DNA of 64,000 nt from CBDDHT01 sp965228615 (GCA_965228615.1 CBDDHT010000003.1:992001-1056000); one strand, 5' to 3'; counted from the stretch's first letter, positions 16,721-25,961 are shown. The notes: a model not told the origin generated them from the sequence alone. Numbers and translations: made by a program.

Positions 16721-16737
16721 AGTATATAATTTGTACT
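16721..16737. promoter_or_regulatory. Candidate HxlR operator, site 1
   Basis: AGTATATAATTTGTACT matches 5 of 7 symmetric positions of the perfect site at 16863. It is 66 bp upstream of the AhpD-like gene start, in the region shared with the divergent HxlR gene. Confidence 0.45.
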
Positions 16738-16862
16738 ACTTTTTTGGTTCTGGAAAAGCTGAAAATCGCGATCCGTGGCGTCAAATACCGAAATACCGTC
16801 ATTTTCGAGTCGCCCAAATAGAAATCTAAATCCGGGATTGGCAGAGCAGGCAAGATATAATA

Positions 16863-16879
16863 AGTACAAATATTGTACT
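16863..16879. promoter_or_regulatory. Candidate HxlR operator, site 2
   Basis: AGTACAA-ATA-TTGTACT is a perfect 7-bp inverted repeat with 3-bp spacer, 36 bp upstream of the HxlR start. HxlR regulators such as YodB bind short TAC/GTA palindromes, so autoregulation and control of the divergent gene are plausible. Confidence 0.6.
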
Positions 16880-16914
16880 GATATCGGCTCGGTTTTCAGG
16901 ATAGGATGTGCCTC

Positions 16915-17592
16915 ATGAGCGGCTATGGACAGTTTTGCCCGATTGCCAAGGCATCGGAAATCCTCGGTGAGCGCTGGACACATCTCATTATTCGCGAGAT
17001 TGGCGCTGGAAGCGGGGCATTCAACGATCTGCGCAAGGGGTTGCCCCTGATTTCACCGTCGCTCCTGTCTTCCCGGCTTAAATCTCTCGAGGCGGCCGGC
17101 GTTGTGGCGCGAACCGAAACCGAAAAAGGGATCAGGTACACGCTGACCGAGGCGGGGTTGGAGTTAAAACCGATTATCCTGCAGATGGGTGTCTGGGGTC
17201 ATCGATGGGCGCGCAGCAAGCTAGCGCCCGACGACCTCGATCCATCCTTGCTGATGTGGGACATCCACCGGACCATGAACGCGGATTATTTCGCCGATGG
17301 TCGCACGACCCTCTATTTCGAGTTCAGTGACTACACGGCGAAGTCTCGGCGCTGGTGGCTTGTTGTGCAAAACGGCGAAGTTGACGTTTGCAAGAAGGAC
17401 CCGGGACACGATATCGATCTGGAAATTCTGACCGACGTCAGGACCCTCACCGGCGTATGGATGGGCGATATCGGGCTCGGACAGGCCCTGCGGGATGCGC
17501 GGATCAGATTGACAGGGTCGACTCGGCTGAAACGGGATATATCGACATGGCTCGGCAAGAATTATTTTTCTGACATAAAGCCAGCCAGATGA
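16915..17592 (+). CDS. HxlR-family regulator with SCP2-like C-terminal domain
   Basis: This protein of about 225 residues has an N-terminal HxlR winged helix (SGYGQFCPIAKASEILGERW, then FNDLRKGLPLISPSLLSSRL), including the family's conserved early Cys. The C-terminal half (MNADYFADGRTTLYFEFSDY onward) resembles the SCP2 sterol-binding fold found in some HxlR proteins. ATG 16915 gives the usual family N-terminus; ATG 16906 would add three residues. HxlR proteins sense thiol-reactive compounds through that Cys. The divergent AhpD-like thiol protein and the two shared palindromes make them a likely regulatory pair. Confidence 0.88.
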   Translation: MSGYGQFCPIAKASEILGERWTHLIIREIGAGSGAFNDLRKGLPLISPSLLSSRLKSLEAAGVVARTETEKGIRYTLTEAGLELKPIILQMGVWGHRWARSKLAPDDLDPSLLMWDIHRTMNADYFADGRTTLYFEFSDYTAKSRRWWLVVQNGEVDVCKKDPGHDIDLEILTDVRTLTGVWMGDIGLGQALRDARIRLTGSTRLKRDISTWLGKNYFSDIKPAR

Positions 17593-17841
17593 AGAAGTCG
17601 GGCTGGCTCGAGCTCACATCGGATTTCTTTGGCTTCTCGAAGCTGCTGTACCATGACCGCTCCTGGTACTTCTGAGACTCTATCGGCCTCTAAGAATGAC
17701 GACCGGTGCTGAAGCCGAAGCAGTCGATGCAGCCCAATACGGCTGCTATCCGTCCGTAACCGGCCGGCATTTGAATGCGGTCGCGATAACCGAGTCTGAC
17801 CCAGAGCAGTCATCTTCTCACGCCGCATTGCAAGGCTCAGG

Positions 17842-19299
17842 CTACTTCTTCAGCTTGCCCAGTTTGATCTTCGCCAAGGCGGCGAATGTACCGTTCGGAA
17901 ACTGGTCCAGATAGGCTTGCAACATTGCCGCGTCCTTCGAGTCCTTCACGCTGTCCCAGAAGCTGAGTTCTATCTTCTTGTTCACCGTTGACTCGGCATC
18001 CTGTGTTGGAGTGGGTTTAGCCTGCGTCGCGGCATCGCTCGCTCCCAAACGTTTCAGTCCTTCCTTGCTTTCCTCGATCGTGGGATCAAGGGCCAGCGCC
18101 TGGCGAAAATCGGCGATGGCCTTTTCTTTTTCGCCAAGGGCTTCATAGATGTGCGCGCGCGTATCCAGTGCAGAGCTACTCTTGGGGTCGATCTCCAAGG
18201 CCGCGTTGACGTGGGGCAACCCTTCCTTGGAGCGGCCTGCCTTGAAAAGCGCCCAAGCCAAGTTGTTGTGCCTCTTGGGGTTCTTTTTTTCCAGGTTGAG
18301 CGCCTTGGTGTAGTCGGCAATGGCCTCGTCTTTTTTCCCCAGGGCCTGGTAAAGACGAGCCCGGGCATCGAATGCCGAGGCATTTTTCGGGTCAAGTTTC
18401 AATGCCCGGTCGGCGTGTGGCAAGCCTTCCTTGGACCGGTCAGTCTTGTAGAGATTCCATGCCAGGGCGTGATGTACGCCGGCATCCTCCGGGTCGCGTT
18501 CAATCGCCGCTTTATAATCGAGAATGGCCTTCTCGTAGTTCTTCTTGTTTTCGTATGCTCTGCCGCGGTCAGCAAAATATTCCGCCAGTTTCGGGTCGAG
18601 TTCGATGGCCCGTGTCAGATCGGCAATGGCCCGGTCGTAGTCTTTCAGCTCTTGATAGGAGGCGCTACGGCCCTGATAGTTGGAAGCATCGTCTGGATCG
18701 AGTTCGATTGCTTTCGTCAGATCCACAACGGCCCGTTCATGCTCTCCATTGTCGAAATAGGCAAGCCCGCGCGCCGAGTAATACGCGGCTTCCCTCGGCT
18801 CAAGTTCTATTGTCCGGGTCAGGTCGGCGATCGCAAGGTCGTAGTTTTTTTTCTCGGTATAGTAATAACCACGCTTTAAATAGGCGGCGGCCAATTTTGG
18901 ATTGATCTTGATCGCCATCGTTATGTCATCGATCGCACGATCCAGATCCTCTTTTTCAAAGTAAGCGATACTGCGGTTTGCGTAAGCGACTTCATCCTTC
19001 GGATCCAGCTTGATTGCCTCGGTCAAATCGGCAATGGCATGGTCGAATTTGTCTGCCTTGGCGTAGGCGCTGGATCGCTTGCTATAGATAACGTTGAGAT
19101 CTTGCTTGCTGATACGTCGGCCAAAAAGCCTGCCGGATTTGATGATCCGCGTGCAGGCCTTGATCCGAGCTTCACCCTCACCGCCCTGGCAGAGGTCCAG
19201 GTCGTTGGCTCGCACCGGGTTTGTGCGTGCGTCAACGCACACCAGTAATGACACCAAGAACAAAGCGCCGAGCCAGCGCAAGCAGACCCCTGCCATCAA
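17842..19299 (-). CDS. Secreted tetratricopeptide-repeat protein
   Basis: This 485-residue protein has a signal peptide at residues 1-30 (LGALFLVSLLVCVDA). About ten consecutive 34-residue TPRs run from residue 70 to 420, with the usual A-x-G/A-Y ... A-I-x-D/A-L-x-x-A-I-x-L-D-P pattern (for example YDLAIADLTRTIELEPREAA), then a charged tail ending AALAKIKLGKLKK. TPR arrays are protein-binding scaffolds; in the periplasm they often serve envelope assembly. Some repeats (SKEGLPHADRALKLDPKNAS and SKEGLPHVNAALEIDPKSSS) are near duplicates, a sign of recent repeat expansion. No neighbour reveals the partner. Confidence 0.9.
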   Translation of the reverse strand: MMAGVCLRWLGALFLVSLLVCVDARTNPVRANDLDLCQGGEGEARIKACTRIIKSGRLFGRRISKQDLNVIYSKRSSAYAKADKFDHAIADLTEAIKLDPKDEVAYANRSIAYFEKEDLDRAIDDITMAIKINPKLAAAYLKRGYYYTEKKNYDLAIADLTRTIELEPREAAYYSARGLAYFDNGEHERAVVDLTKAIELDPDDASNYQGRSASYQELKDYDRAIADLTRAIELDPKLAEYFADRGRAYENKKNYEKAILDYKAAIERDPEDAGVHHALAWNLYKTDRSKEGLPHADRALKLDPKNASAFDARARLYQALGKKDEAIADYTKALNLEKKNPKRHNNLAWALFKAGRSKEGLPHVNAALEIDPKSSSALDTRAHIYEALGEKEKAIADFRQALALDPTIEESKEGLKRLGASDAATQAKPTPTQDAESTVNKKIELSFWDSVKDSKDAAMLQAYLDQFPNGTFAALAKIKLGKLKK

Positions 19300-19645
19300 A
19301 CCAATCCCCCCAAGGGCTCTTTCAGCAAAAGTTGATAGACTTTTGCGCCCGGAAAGAGCGTCAAATCAAGAACCTGAAGCCGTTTCAATGACCCGGTTTT
19401 CAATGAAACTGCTCTCGAAAGCCTAGTCCAAAGCCTAGACCAGTATGGCCGCCGAGTCAGCCTGTTCGTGATGAGTCGACCTTATCAGGTGGCGAGCGCT
19501 GCTATTACTTCGATAGCCAATCCAGGTTTATAAGAGGGAGGGGGTTACGACTGCAATCCGTCCGAAATCAGCCGTCATCTAGAGGCAATGGGAAGGCCGG
19601 AGTTGGCACAAAGCGGGCATTGTCGGTGTCGATATAATCGCCCAC
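19300..19645. other. Gene-free stretch
   Basis: About 345 bp between the start of the TPR gene and the end of the azoreductase gene. It must contain the TPR promoter; no repeat, RNA gene or further reading frame is convincing. Confidence 0.4.
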
Positions 19646-20311
19646 TCAAACGGCATGTAGATTCGTTGCTCGAGAGACCAGGGTCGACACGATCGCTGGC
19701 GTCGCTGCAATGGCTTTGGCTTTCGAGGCGGCAAAGCGCTCATCGCCAAACTCTTGGTATTCAATGCCGATGTGATGGATGTCGTCGACACCGAGGTATT
19801 TCGACACTGTTTCTAGATGCGACGTTAGGTGGTTAGAGTGTTCATTGGCCTCGCCGCGCCCGAAGCCGAACTCGCCCCAGGATGTCAGCATAACGAGCGT
19901 TTTGCCGCTCAGGATCGGCATCAGCGGTTGATCGCCTCTAGCGAGGTCAAATGTGAATGTCTTGTTGATCCGAACAACCTGATCGACCCACGCCTTTAGG
20001 TGTGCCGGCATACCGTAATTGTACATCGGCGTGGCGATGACGATAATGGCAGCCCTCTTTATCTCATCGATCAATACGTCGGATTCTTCGACCAGCGCCT
20101 GTTTGTCTGGGCTCAGTTTCTCTAGGTCGGCGAAGACGGCGGCAATCCAATCCTCTGTGATCAATGACGGCGGATTCGTCCCGACATCGCGCTCAATGAT
20201 GCACGCGGTGGGTTCAGCCTTCAACCAATGGTCAATGAACAATTTGCTCAGGGTGCGCGTTAGTGACCGGCTCTTTCGGGCGCTGGCGTCGATTCGAAGG
20301 ATCGTGGTCAT
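19646..20311 (-). CDS. azoR: FMN-dependent NADH-azoreductase
   Basis: This 221-residue flavodoxin-like protein has the AzoR layout: ILRIDASARKSRSLTR at the N-terminus for FMN phosphate binding, ATPMYNYGMPAHLKAWVDQV at about residues 95-115 (the family's MYNFxxPxxLK motif) and TSWGEFGFG further on. AzoR enzymes reduce azo compounds and quinones with NADH, and in many bacteria are induced by thiol-reactive quinones. It is divergent from the LysR gene at 20465, with about 150 bp shared, so it is probably that regulator's target. Confidence 0.93.
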   Translation of the reverse strand: MTTILRIDASARKSRSLTRTLSKLFIDHWLKAEPTACIIERDVGTNPPSLITEDWIAAVFADLEKLSPDKQALVEESDVLIDEIKRAAIIVIATPMYNYGMPAHLKAWVDQVVRINKTFTFDLARGDQPLMPILSGKTLVMLTSWGEFGFGRGEANEHSNHLTSHLETVSKYLGVDDIHHIGIEYQEFGDERFAASKAKAIAATPAIVSTLVSRATNLHAV

Positions 20312-20464
20312 GGAATTTCCCTTGGTTGCAATTTTTCAGATCCCAAGATGAGGAATTTGTAGTCGTAACGATCTCAATGAAGGATAATTTGGCCAAAATG
20401 TGCGCCGTGACAAAAGGAAAGGTCTCACCTATAAAACTAATAAGTTCGTCCATAAGATCGACCG

Positions 20465-21355
20465 ATGCGATTTCCGTCTGCCTCAGCTCTACGAGTTTTC
20501 GACGCCGCCGCCCGGCTCGGCAGCTTCAAAGCCGCCGCTGAAGAATTAGGCGTGTCGCCGACAGCGGTGTCCCATCAGATCCGGTCGCTTGAAGACCAGC
20601 TTTCCCTCGCGCTGTTCGTTCGCATGACGCGCAAGGTTGAGTTGACGGATGCGGGTGCAACGTTGGCGGCAGCCACGTCGGTAGCATTTCAGCAGATCAA
20701 TGATGCACTAGAGGATTTGACTCTTTCAGAACGTACTCTGACGATTTCGACGGTACCGGCATTTGCAGCGCTTTGGCTCGCTCCAAAACTCAATGATTTC
20801 GAAGCGCGGCATCCGGATATCAGCGTCCGCGTGGAAACATCGACAGAAATTGTCGATCTCAACCGCGATCGCCGTATCGATCTTGCCATTCGCTATGGCG
20901 GCGGCGACTACGCGGGATTCGAGACGACACCAATTGCAAGAGAAACACTGGCCGCGTTTGGGTCGTCAGAATACCTACGCAGCTTAAGCCGATTTTCAGA
21001 TGCGGTGCTAATCAGCACCAGGTGGGTTTCAAGGACGTTGCCCGCCTTCACTTGGAACGATTGGGCTGACGCCGCCTCTGAACCGGCGCCAAAAGCCAGC
21101 CAGCGCCAGTTCGATCAGGAACAACAGGTCATTCAGGCGGGATTAGCGGGGCAGGGATTGATTTTGATGAGCACGCTATTGGTGGAAGATATGGTGCATC
21201 GCGGCTGGCTAACGCCGTACAGACCTGAAATCGTGCTCAAGGGGTTCAACTATTCCGTCGTAACGACCCATGCCCATGCAGGCGTCGGAAAAGTGAGGCG
21301 GTTTCTGTCTTGGATAAAAGAAGAGGCCATGACCAACGCAAGAGTCCAACGCTGA
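20465..21355 (+). CDS. LysR-family transcriptional regulator (GcvA-like)
   Basis: This 296-residue LysR protein has the FPSASALRVFDAAARLGSFK start and ELGVSPTAVSHQIRSLEDQL recognition helix typical of the GcvA/AmpR branch, followed by an effector domain with LAIRYGGGDYAG. It is divergent from azoR and probably regulates it. The effector is unknown. The start ATG 20465 follows a weak GACCG element. Confidence 0.93.
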   Translation: MRFPSASALRVFDAAARLGSFKAAAEELGVSPTAVSHQIRSLEDQLSLALFVRMTRKVELTDAGATLAAATSVAFQQINDALEDLTLSERTLTISTVPAFAALWLAPKLNDFEARHPDISVRVETSTEIVDLNRDRRIDLAIRYGGGDYAGFETTPIARETLAAFGSSEYLRSLSRFSDAVLISTRWVSRTLPAFTWNDWADAASEPAPKASQRQFDQEQQVIQAGLAGQGLILMSTLLVEDMVHRGWLTPYRPEIVLKGFNYSVVTTHAHAGVGKVRRFLSWIKEEAMTNARVQR

Positions 21356-21667
21356 ACGATTTCAGAATTGCGCTCAATGCCTATAGGTGTTTTCGAAAGG
21401 ATCGGCATACTTATTCTGCGTAAAGCGCTAAAGTCGATGACGCGCAGACGCAGCCAATCAAGCGTAATGTGCCAATGTCCGTTATTGGAACTTTTCTGCC
21501 AATCTATAAATTGGTGATTGATAACCGCAGCCGACCGCAATGCGGACGACTTCGCTAAGAAAGCAGACCAACTGCTGCGTAGACATTTTAGCAATGCCAA
21601 TTCTTTGCTGGACCTCACATTTTACGATCGGGCTCTGTCTCATCCGGTTTAAGACGACAAACTTCAT
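21356..21667. other. Gene-free stretch
   Basis: About 310 bp between a LysR gene and the end of the yqaA-like gene on the other strand. I see no gene, repeat or clear terminator. Confidence 0.4.
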
Positions 21668-22108
21668 TCATCCGGCAATACCTGCGGTAGCGGCCGCAAG
21701 CACAACATAGCGCCCTGTCTTGGCGATCGTGACAAGCACCAAGAAACTCCAAAGCGGTTCGCGCAGGACACCCGCGGCGACGGTCAGCGCATCGCCGACA
21801 ATCGGTGCCCAGCTCAACAAGAGGGACCAGCGCCCCCAGCGGGCGTACCAGCCAACCGCCTTGTCTAGCTTTTCCGGGCCGACCGGAAACCATTTCCGGT
21901 CACGGAACCGTTCGACGCCGCGCCCTACCAGCCAGTTGGTCACGCTTCCCAGAATATTCCCCGCGCTTGCAATCACGACCAGTAGAACAGGCGAATGGGA
22001 ACCCATCGCCAGAAGCGCGACGAGCGTGGCTTCCGACTGTGCCGGAAGGATTGTGGCCGCGGCAAAGGCAATCAGGAACAGACCGCCGAGGATCGCGAAA
22101 TCTTCCAT
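21668..22108 (-). CDS. YqaA/DedA-like membrane protein
   Basis: This 146-residue protein of the YqaA family (SNARE-associated/DedA superfamily) has about four transmembrane stretches, with the conserved ATILPAQSEATLVALLAMG and GNILGSVTNWLVGRGVERFR plus WYARWGRWSLLLSWAPIVGD. DedA-superfamily proteins move lipids or affect the proton gradient. It starts 12 bp after the MFS gene, so the two are co-transcribed. In other rhizobia-like genomes yqaA often accompanies metal-export genes, which fits the His-rich tail of its partner. Confidence 0.87.
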   Translation of the reverse strand: MEDFAILGGLFLIAFAAATILPAQSEATLVALLAMGSHSPVLLVVIASAGNILGSVTNWLVGRGVERFRDRKWFPVGPEKLDKAVGWYARWGRWSLLLSWAPIVGDALTVAAGVLREPLWSFLVLVTIAKTGRYVVLAAATAGIAG

Positions 22109-22120
22109 CTGTGCTGTGCT

Positions 22121-23440
22121 TTATCGTTCTGTCGGCCAGGAGGTGTGGAGGTCGTCGATCACGAAGACATGGGCATGGCTGTGCCGCCCCGTTGCCTCGC
22201 CCTGCCCCCAGTGCGGATGTCCAGAGGACAAACCCTCGTGCGAATGCTCGACGATATCCTGATCAGTCGATGGCCACAGCCATACCGCGGCGACAACAGA
22301 AACGCCGGCAATGGTCGCAAGTATAACGGATGTTGCCGGCAGGCCGAATGCGACTCCAGCCCAACCGGCCAACGGATAGGTCACCAGCCAGCAGGCGTGT
22401 GACAATGCAAACTGAGCCGCGAAGAGCGCCGGACGATCCTCGGCATGCGCCGACCTTCGCAACAGCCGCCCCGATGGCGTCAATGCGAGCGAGAAGCCCA
22501 TACCGGTCGCAAACCACAGGGGAAGAAGCCAGACATATGACGGTAGCATTGTGGAAAGAGCCGTCGTCATGGTCATCAGAGCGACACCGGCCAACATGAC
22601 GGGTCGGTCTGGCACGCTGTCGAGCAGTTTTGGAAGACTTAGCGCAACCAGCATGGAACCGCCTCCGAAGGCCGCGAGCGCCAATGCCATCTCTTGCTGC
22701 CCCAGCCCGAAGACCGATTGCACATAGACGACCGTGTTCACAATCACCACTGCGCCTGCAGCGGCAACCGCCATGTTGACGGCCAGCAACCCTCTCAAGC
22801 GCGGCGTTGCCAAATAGATGCGGATACCGCGGGTGGTCCGGTCGTAGATGCCGCGGGCGACAGGCGATTTCGCACTTGGCAGAACGACCGAGACGACAAG
22901 GGCTGCCGAGGCGATGAAACCCACAACGGTTCCGGCGAACAGACTGTGGAAGCTGACAACAGTCAACAGGACGGCCGCCAGCATCGGGCTGACGAGGCTC
23001 TCCAAGTCATAGGCGAGCCGGGAGAGCGACAAGGCACGCGTATAGTCCTTTTCGTCCGGCAGAACATCAGGAATGGTTGCCTGGAACGTCGGGGTGAATC
23101 CGGCGGAGGCTGCCTGCAGCAAGAATATCAGAACATAGACCTGCCAGACTTCCGTGACGAAAGGCAGGAAAACAACGACTGCCGCCCTGACGAGATCGAG
23201 TACCACAAGCACACCTCTGCGCGGCAGTTTTTCCGCAAAAGCGGCTGCGACCGGAGCGACGCCCACATAAGCAATCATTTTGATGGCCAGAGCGGTCCCC
23301 AACACGGCACCGGCGTCTTCGCCCGCAAGGTCGAATGCGAGAAGGCCAAGCGCAACCGTCGCCAAACCGGTTCCGATCAGCGCAATGATTTGCGCCAGGA
23401 ACAGATGACGATAGGTCCGGTTGGAGAGGATGGCGATCAT
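22121..23440 (-). CDS. MFS exporter with His-rich C-terminal tail
   Basis: This 439-residue major facilitator protein has 12 predicted transmembrane segments beginning YRHLFLAQIIALIGTGLATV. After the last helix (about residue 392) comes a cytosolic tail with about ten histidines (VEHSHEGLSSGHPHWGQGEA, then TGRHSHAHVFVIDDLH). Such tails occur on the NreB-type nickel/cobalt exporters and bind metal. A metal-efflux role is therefore likely but inferred; drug export is the alternative. It is the first gene of a two-gene operon with the yqaA-like gene. No regulator is adjacent. Confidence 0.85.
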   Translation of the reverse strand: MIAILSNRTYRHLFLAQIIALIGTGLATVALGLLAFDLAGEDAGAVLGTALAIKMIAYVGVAPVAAAFAEKLPRRGVLVVLDLVRAAVVVFLPFVTEVWQVYVLIFLLQAASAGFTPTFQATIPDVLPDEKDYTRALSLSRLAYDLESLVSPMLAAVLLTVVSFHSLFAGTVVGFIASAALVVSVVLPSAKSPVARGIYDRTTRGIRIYLATPRLRGLLAVNMAVAAAGAVVIVNTVVYVQSVFGLGQQEMALALAAFGGGSMLVALSLPKLLDSVPDRPVMLAGVALMTMTTALSTMLPSYVWLLPLWFATGMGFSLALTPSGRLLRRSAHAEDRPALFAAQFALSHACWLVTYPLAGWAGVAFGLPATSVILATIAGVSVVAAVWLWPSTDQDIVEHSHEGLSSGHPHWGQGEATGRHSHAHVFVIDDLHTSWPTER

Positions 23441-23648
23441 GTCAATTCATGGATATCCAGTTTTGGGAGATGCAATCAGGCAGCTCCATTATTTGCGAAA
23501 CTGCATCCCATAGCGTGGGGTGAATTCTCGTATTGAAAGTTCGCGCGACCAACACATTGTCTTATCAGGATCAGGCAACTATGGCTTTCCGTTGTTCTCG
23601 TACAAGCAAATAAGTGGTCTCCCAGTTCCTTTTTTAACGTGAGGATAA

Positions 23649-23668
23649 TCGTCATCCCAGCGACGGCT
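23649..23668. repeat. Left fragment of 87-bp dispersed repeat split by IS
   Basis: TCGTCATCCCAGCGACGGCT is the left part of an element whose right part resumes at 24988. The last 10 bases form the left target-site copy beside the IS. Confidence 0.8.
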
Positions 23669-24987
23669 CACTGGTGTCCGGGATTTTTCATGCTATTGCA
23701 CTTGTTTGCAGGATTGGCAGTGAGAGTTGAGGATTTGGGGGCTTTTTTTGGGGCGGCGTTGGAGGTGGTTTTGAGTTTTCGGTAAGGTCGAACTTGTCAT
23801 GCAAGCAGACCTTGAGGCGTATGAGCAGGCCCCGCGTTCCCACCTTATGACTGCGCGCGTAGGTCTGTTTGAAGATGCGCAGGAGCATGAAGGCGATGAG
23901 AGCAACATAGATCTGGATCCTGACGGCGTTTTGCGAGTGTCCCATGAAGGATTTGATTTTGAGGTTCTGCTTGATCCACTTGAAGAAGAGTTCGATCTCC
24001 CAACGCTGTTTATAGAGGGCCGCGATCTGTTTGGCGGTACGCGTGTGATCGTTGGTGACGAGATGCAATGGCTCTTTGTCTTCGCGTTCGACGACGATCT
24101 CACGCAATTTGGTATCGTAGAGTGGATTAGTTGCACCGCCGCGAGGCTTCTTATGTCCGACCTTGAGGGTTTGATCGGCAAGGATGGCATCACCTTTGAC
24201 GGTCTGAGGCTTGATGTCGCGCCGGTGGGCGTTTGCCTTCAGGCGTGTGATGAAGAGGGCACCGGCCTCGTGGATCTCCTGCCACCAAGCATAATCGGTG
24301 TAACCCTTGTCAAAGACGTATGTCCCTTCTTCTTCGAAAGCCAGGGTACGGGCAACGGTAATATCGCTGATCTTGTGGGAAGTGACGGCGAAGTGGACGG
24401 GGTGATCGTCAAGAGGATCGTAGAGCAGATGGAGCTTAAGACCGCGGACGCGGGCGTCCGCCTCGGCCCATGCAAAGCGATGATCCCTTAAGGGGATAGG
24501 CGAGGCATCCAAGAGTTGGATCAGGGCCTTGCCCTGCGCGCGCGGCTTACGTGCCATCGCGCCCATCAAACTCTGGCACACATCTCGGAAGAAGGCGTGA
24601 GGCCGTTTTGCCGAGGCATCACTGAGTGTCGAACGACGCGGTGGTCTCAAGTCCAGATGATAAAGCGCCGCCGGCTTTGCCGAAAAGGCCTGCTCGAAAT
24701 CGCGCAAGCTGTTCAATCCCGCAAGTTGACCAAAGAGGAGCGCCTTGAGATGGCGAATACAGGTCCACGCATTGGCGCCGCTCCCGACACCATGATCCCC
24801 GTTGTGTTTATCGACCAGAGTTTTCAACATGCGACGATCCAGCGGTTCCAAAAGCTGCTGAAAAGCCGTACGGGAATGGGGCACGGCAGACCTCCAAAAT
24901 CATGTTGCGGAACACGATCTTTGGCTGGGAAACCAGAAAAAGTCTGCTGTGCAATTTGACTCACCCAAAAAATCCCGGACACCAGTG
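23669..24987 (-). mobile_element. IS4-type insertion sequence, 1319 bp, complete
   Basis: The ends are CACTGGTGTCCGGGATTTTT (23669-23688) and its exact complement ending at 24987. Inside is one transposase gene on the reverse strand. Outside are a 10-bp direct repeat, AGCGACGGCT (23659-23668) and AGCGAAGGCT (24988-24997), with one mismatch, in the size range known for IS4-family target duplications. The element splits an 87-bp dispersed repeat whose unbroken copy lies at 57044-57130. Confidence 0.9.
23688..24884 (-). CDS. IS4-family transposase
   Basis: This 398-residue DDE transposase has an N-terminal domain with DUF4372-like start (RTAFQQLLEPLDRRMLKTLV), the first catalytic Asp in LIQLLDASPIPL, the second in TYVFDKGYTDYAWW, and the Glu in the Y-x2-R-x3-E-x6-K signature YKQRWEIELFFKWIKQNL. 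The length is normal and the frame unbroken, so it is probably active. The C-terminus, rich in Pro and Lys, runs into the left inverted repeat. Confidence 0.93.
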   Translation of the reverse strand: MPHSRTAFQQLLEPLDRRMLKTLVDKHNGDHGVGSGANAWTCIRHLKALLFGQLAGLNSLRDFEQAFSAKPAALYHLDLRPPRRSTLSDASAKRPHAFFRDVCQSLMGAMARKPRAQGKALIQLLDASPIPLRDHRFAWAEADARVRGLKLHLLYDPLDDHPVHFAVTSHKISDITVARTLAFEEEGTYVFDKGYTDYAWWQEIHEAGALFITRLKANAHRRDIKPQTVKGDAILADQTLKVGHKKPRGGATNPLYDTKLREIVVEREDKEPLHLVTNDHTRTAKQIAALYKQRWEIELFFKWIKQNLKIKSFMGHSQNAVRIQIYVALIAFMLLRIFKQTYARSHKVGTRGLLIRLKVCLHDKFDLTENSKPPPTPPQKKPPNPQLSLPILQTSAIA

Positions 24988-25064
24988 AGCGAAGGCTGGG
25001 ATCCAGGACACCTCCCATAGATCATCGCGGTCGCACTGGATTCCAGCCTTCGCTGGAATGACGA
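24988..25064. repeat. Right fragment of 87-bp dispersed repeat split by IS
   Basis: Starts with the right target copy and continues to a mirror-image end (TTCCAGCCTTCGCTGGAATG, then ACGA). Joined to the left fragment it equals the reverse complement of 57044-57130, apart from one base in the left target copy. Confidence 0.85.
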
Positions 25065-25115
25065 AAACCGGATCTGAGAAGCCAAATCCGCGCCTCACCA
25101 AAAACGGCTGCCGAT

Positions 25116-25961
25116 CTAAGTCTTGTCACGTTTCCGAAATTGGAGAATGGCGGCATTCAGCTCTCCGCCAAGGATCAGGATCACGGCCATCAGATAAAGG
25201 AAGATCAAGGCGGTCATGACACCGGCAAGTCCGGCATAGGTCGAACCGTAGTCTGCATAGCGCTCCAGGTAACTCGCAAAGATCGCTCCGGTCGCAATCC
25301 AGATGGTCAATGTCCCGACGATTCCCGGCCAGAGCTCGGTGACAGGTCGCCTCCCCGCCGGCAACCAGGCGTGACATGCAAATAGCAGAAAAGCCAACGC
25401 AGCAATCGCCAGTCCCGGCCGAACGTACCAGTAGCTCGGCTCGCGCTGATGGATGAGCGGAATGGCGCCCTCAACCCAGTTCGAAAACAAAGGTGCGACG
25501 AACAGTATGAATGACACGAACAGCAGAATGCTCGCACCAGCAATTACAAAGAAGACGCTTTGCAGGCGGCAAAACAGGAACGAGCGATCATCCCGCGTAC
25601 GATAGGCGCGGTTGAGCGCCACCCTGATGGCTTCGACGCCATTGGAGGCGAAAAGAAGCGCAAGCGCGATACCCAGTGTCAGGAAGCTGGCATGAGGGGC
25701 TTTGAGCAGCGCATCGATTTCATCGGCAATCGGTTTGGCGACCTGGTCGGGCCAGGTTTCGAATACGAGGGCAACCATGTCCTGGGCCAGGTCCTCATTG
25801 CCAAGAAATCCTGCCAGGGCCGTCGCAAAAATCAGAAAAGGGAACAGCGCCAAGATGATCGACATGGCCACATGGCTTGCCATGGCCCAGCCGTCGTCTC
25901 CGTTGAAATGGGAAAACACATCGACGAGCACCCTGTTCGCCGCACCAAACATCGTAAGCAT
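25116..25961 (-). CDS. YihY/BrkB family inner-membrane protein
   Basis: This 281-residue protein has six transmembrane segments and the family blocks GDDGWAMASHVAMSIILALF, LFASNGVEAIRVALNRAYRT, FLFCRLQSVFFVIAG and YAGLAGVMTALIFLYLMAVI, then GGELNAAI. YihY proteins were once misassigned as RNase BN; the molecular role is unresolved and may be transport. It lies alone, just after the IS-split repeat, with no operon partner. Confidence 0.92.
   Translation of the reverse strand: MLTMFGAANRVLVDVFSHFNGDDGWAMASHVAMSIILALFPFLIFATALAGFLGNEDLAQDMVALVFETWPDQVAKPIADEIDALLKAPHASFLTLGIALALLFASNGVEAIRVALNRAYRTRDDRSFLFCRLQSVFFVIAGASILLFVSFILFVAPLFSNWVEGAIPLIHQREPSYWYVRPGLAIAALAFLLFACHAWLPAGRRPVTELWPGIVGTLTIWIATGAIFASYLERYADYGSTYAGLAGVMTALIFLYLMAVILILGGELNAAILQFRKRDKT

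Noticed and set aside
23799..24491. 230-codon forward frame inside the insertion sequence
   Set aside because: Antisense of the transposase, which has the full DDE/YREK signature.
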